NCBI RefSeq assembly: GCF_012396315.1
Contig: NZ_JAAXPF010000004.1
Span: forward strand, 124,001 to 188,000
Source of the DNA: Corynebacterium mucifaciens
Lineage (GTDB): Bacteria; Actinomycetota; Actinomycetes; Mycobacteriales; Mycobacteriaceae
DNA length: 64,000 bases
Direction: 5' to 3'
The notes beneath the pieces are model-generated. The model made no database searches. It worked only from the letters and a program-made list of their open reading frames with translations, and was not told the origin of the DNA. Every line of letters begins with the position of its first letter. Position 1 is the first letter of the stretch. This document shows, piece after piece, positions 63,881 through 64,000 of this stretch. A program made the position numbers and the translations under genes.

Positions 63881-64000
63881 TTACACGTCAGTGCGCTCGA
63901 TGGCGTCGGCGATAAACGCCTTCACCGCGTCCACGTCGTTGGGCAGGTCGGTGACGTGGCGCTCGGCGTCCATGATCTTGGCAAAGCGCTCCGGCACCTC
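63881..64000 (-). CDS. C-terminal end of an unidentified gene
   Basis: Only 39 codons are visible, ending VKAFIADAIERTDV and a TAA. The composition (good codon bias, amphipathic helices) supports a real gene, and its stop overlaps the ribosome site of the tiny ORF. I cannot name the family. Confidence 0.6.
   Translation of the reverse strand, partial: EVPERFAKIMDAERHVTDLPNDVDAVKAFIADAIERTDV

Overview
This 64 kb, high-GC window carries a Corynebacterium chromosome. The evidence is a dcw cluster without ftsA, a qcrCAB/ctaE/ctaCF set with a di-haem QcrC, the LtsA glutamine amidotransferase, MptA/PimB'-type mannosyltransferases, DUF3040/DUF3043/DUF4191 proteins, many leaderless-type promoters and candidate GlxR, DtxR, LexA and MraZ sites. 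It is chromosomal backbone: I see no prophage, insertion sequence, CRISPR array, rRNA or tRNA. Gene names rest on motifs and on remembered gene order in C. glutamicum and M. tuberculosis; nothing was searched.

Layout. (1) 1-17.4 kb, all minus strand: the division and wall cluster mraZ-rsmH-ftsL-like-ftsI-murE-murF-mraY-murD-ftsW-murG-murC-ftsQ-ftsZ-pgeF-yggS, read right to left and largely translationally coupled. It is preceded by a candidate MraZ-box promoter, has a large stem-loop between mraZ and rsmH, and has a 14-bp perfect inverted repeat just upstream of ftsZ. (2) 17.6-30.5 kb: DUF3040 protein, HEPN protein facing a GNAT acetyltransferase across a perfect SOS box, idsA-mptA, an Rv2175c-like DNA-binding protein facing pknL, class II DAHP synthase, exoribonuclease, small membrane protein, acyltransferase, glk, pimB', ripC and a second NlpC/P60 hydrolase under an apparent c-di-AMP riboswitch. 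The order follows M. tuberculosis Rv2173-Rv2190c. (3) 31-37.4 kb, minus strand: cytochrome bcc (qcrCAB), ctaE, and the ctaC-ctaF pair of the bcc-aa3 supercomplex. (4) 37.7-45.7 kb: ltsA, DUF1345, A-type Fe-S carrier, DUF3043, cobT, ilvE, pepA and an unrecognised gene. (5) 45.8-56.9 kb, plus strand: a lipoate-centred region with the three-lipoyl-domain E2 gene aceF/sucB, dak, the glycine cleavage genes gcvP-gcvT-gcvH, lipB-lipA and DUF4191. (6) 56.9-64 kb: a ThrE-like remnant, RDD protein, glnA, a VIT-family metal transporter behind two DtxR-like boxes, a TDT-family transporter, a GH25-like protein coupled to a Nudix hydrolase, a membrane-anchored unknown facing a trypsin-like protease, and the end of an unidentified gene.

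How it fits together. Much of the window serves envelope growth. The Mur enzymes, MraY, MurG, FtsW and FtsI make meso-diaminopimelate peptidoglycan (MurE has DNPR). LtsA amidates it, RipC and NlpC cut it, IdsA/MptA/PimB' supply polyprenyl and mannan glycolipid steps, and PknL is a plausible regulator. The lipoate region places the genes for lipoate attachment and synthesis beside two lipoylated proteins (E2 and GcvH). The most useful leads are the SOS box at the HEPN gene, the riboswitch before nlpC, the ftsZ upstream palindrome, the mraZ-rsmH stem-loop, a CobT whose two usual active-site glutamates are Asp and Gln, the DtxR-like boxes before the VIT gene, and repeated leaderless promoter geometry, including two divergent pairs that share one TA step. 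I found no clearly new multi-gene system.
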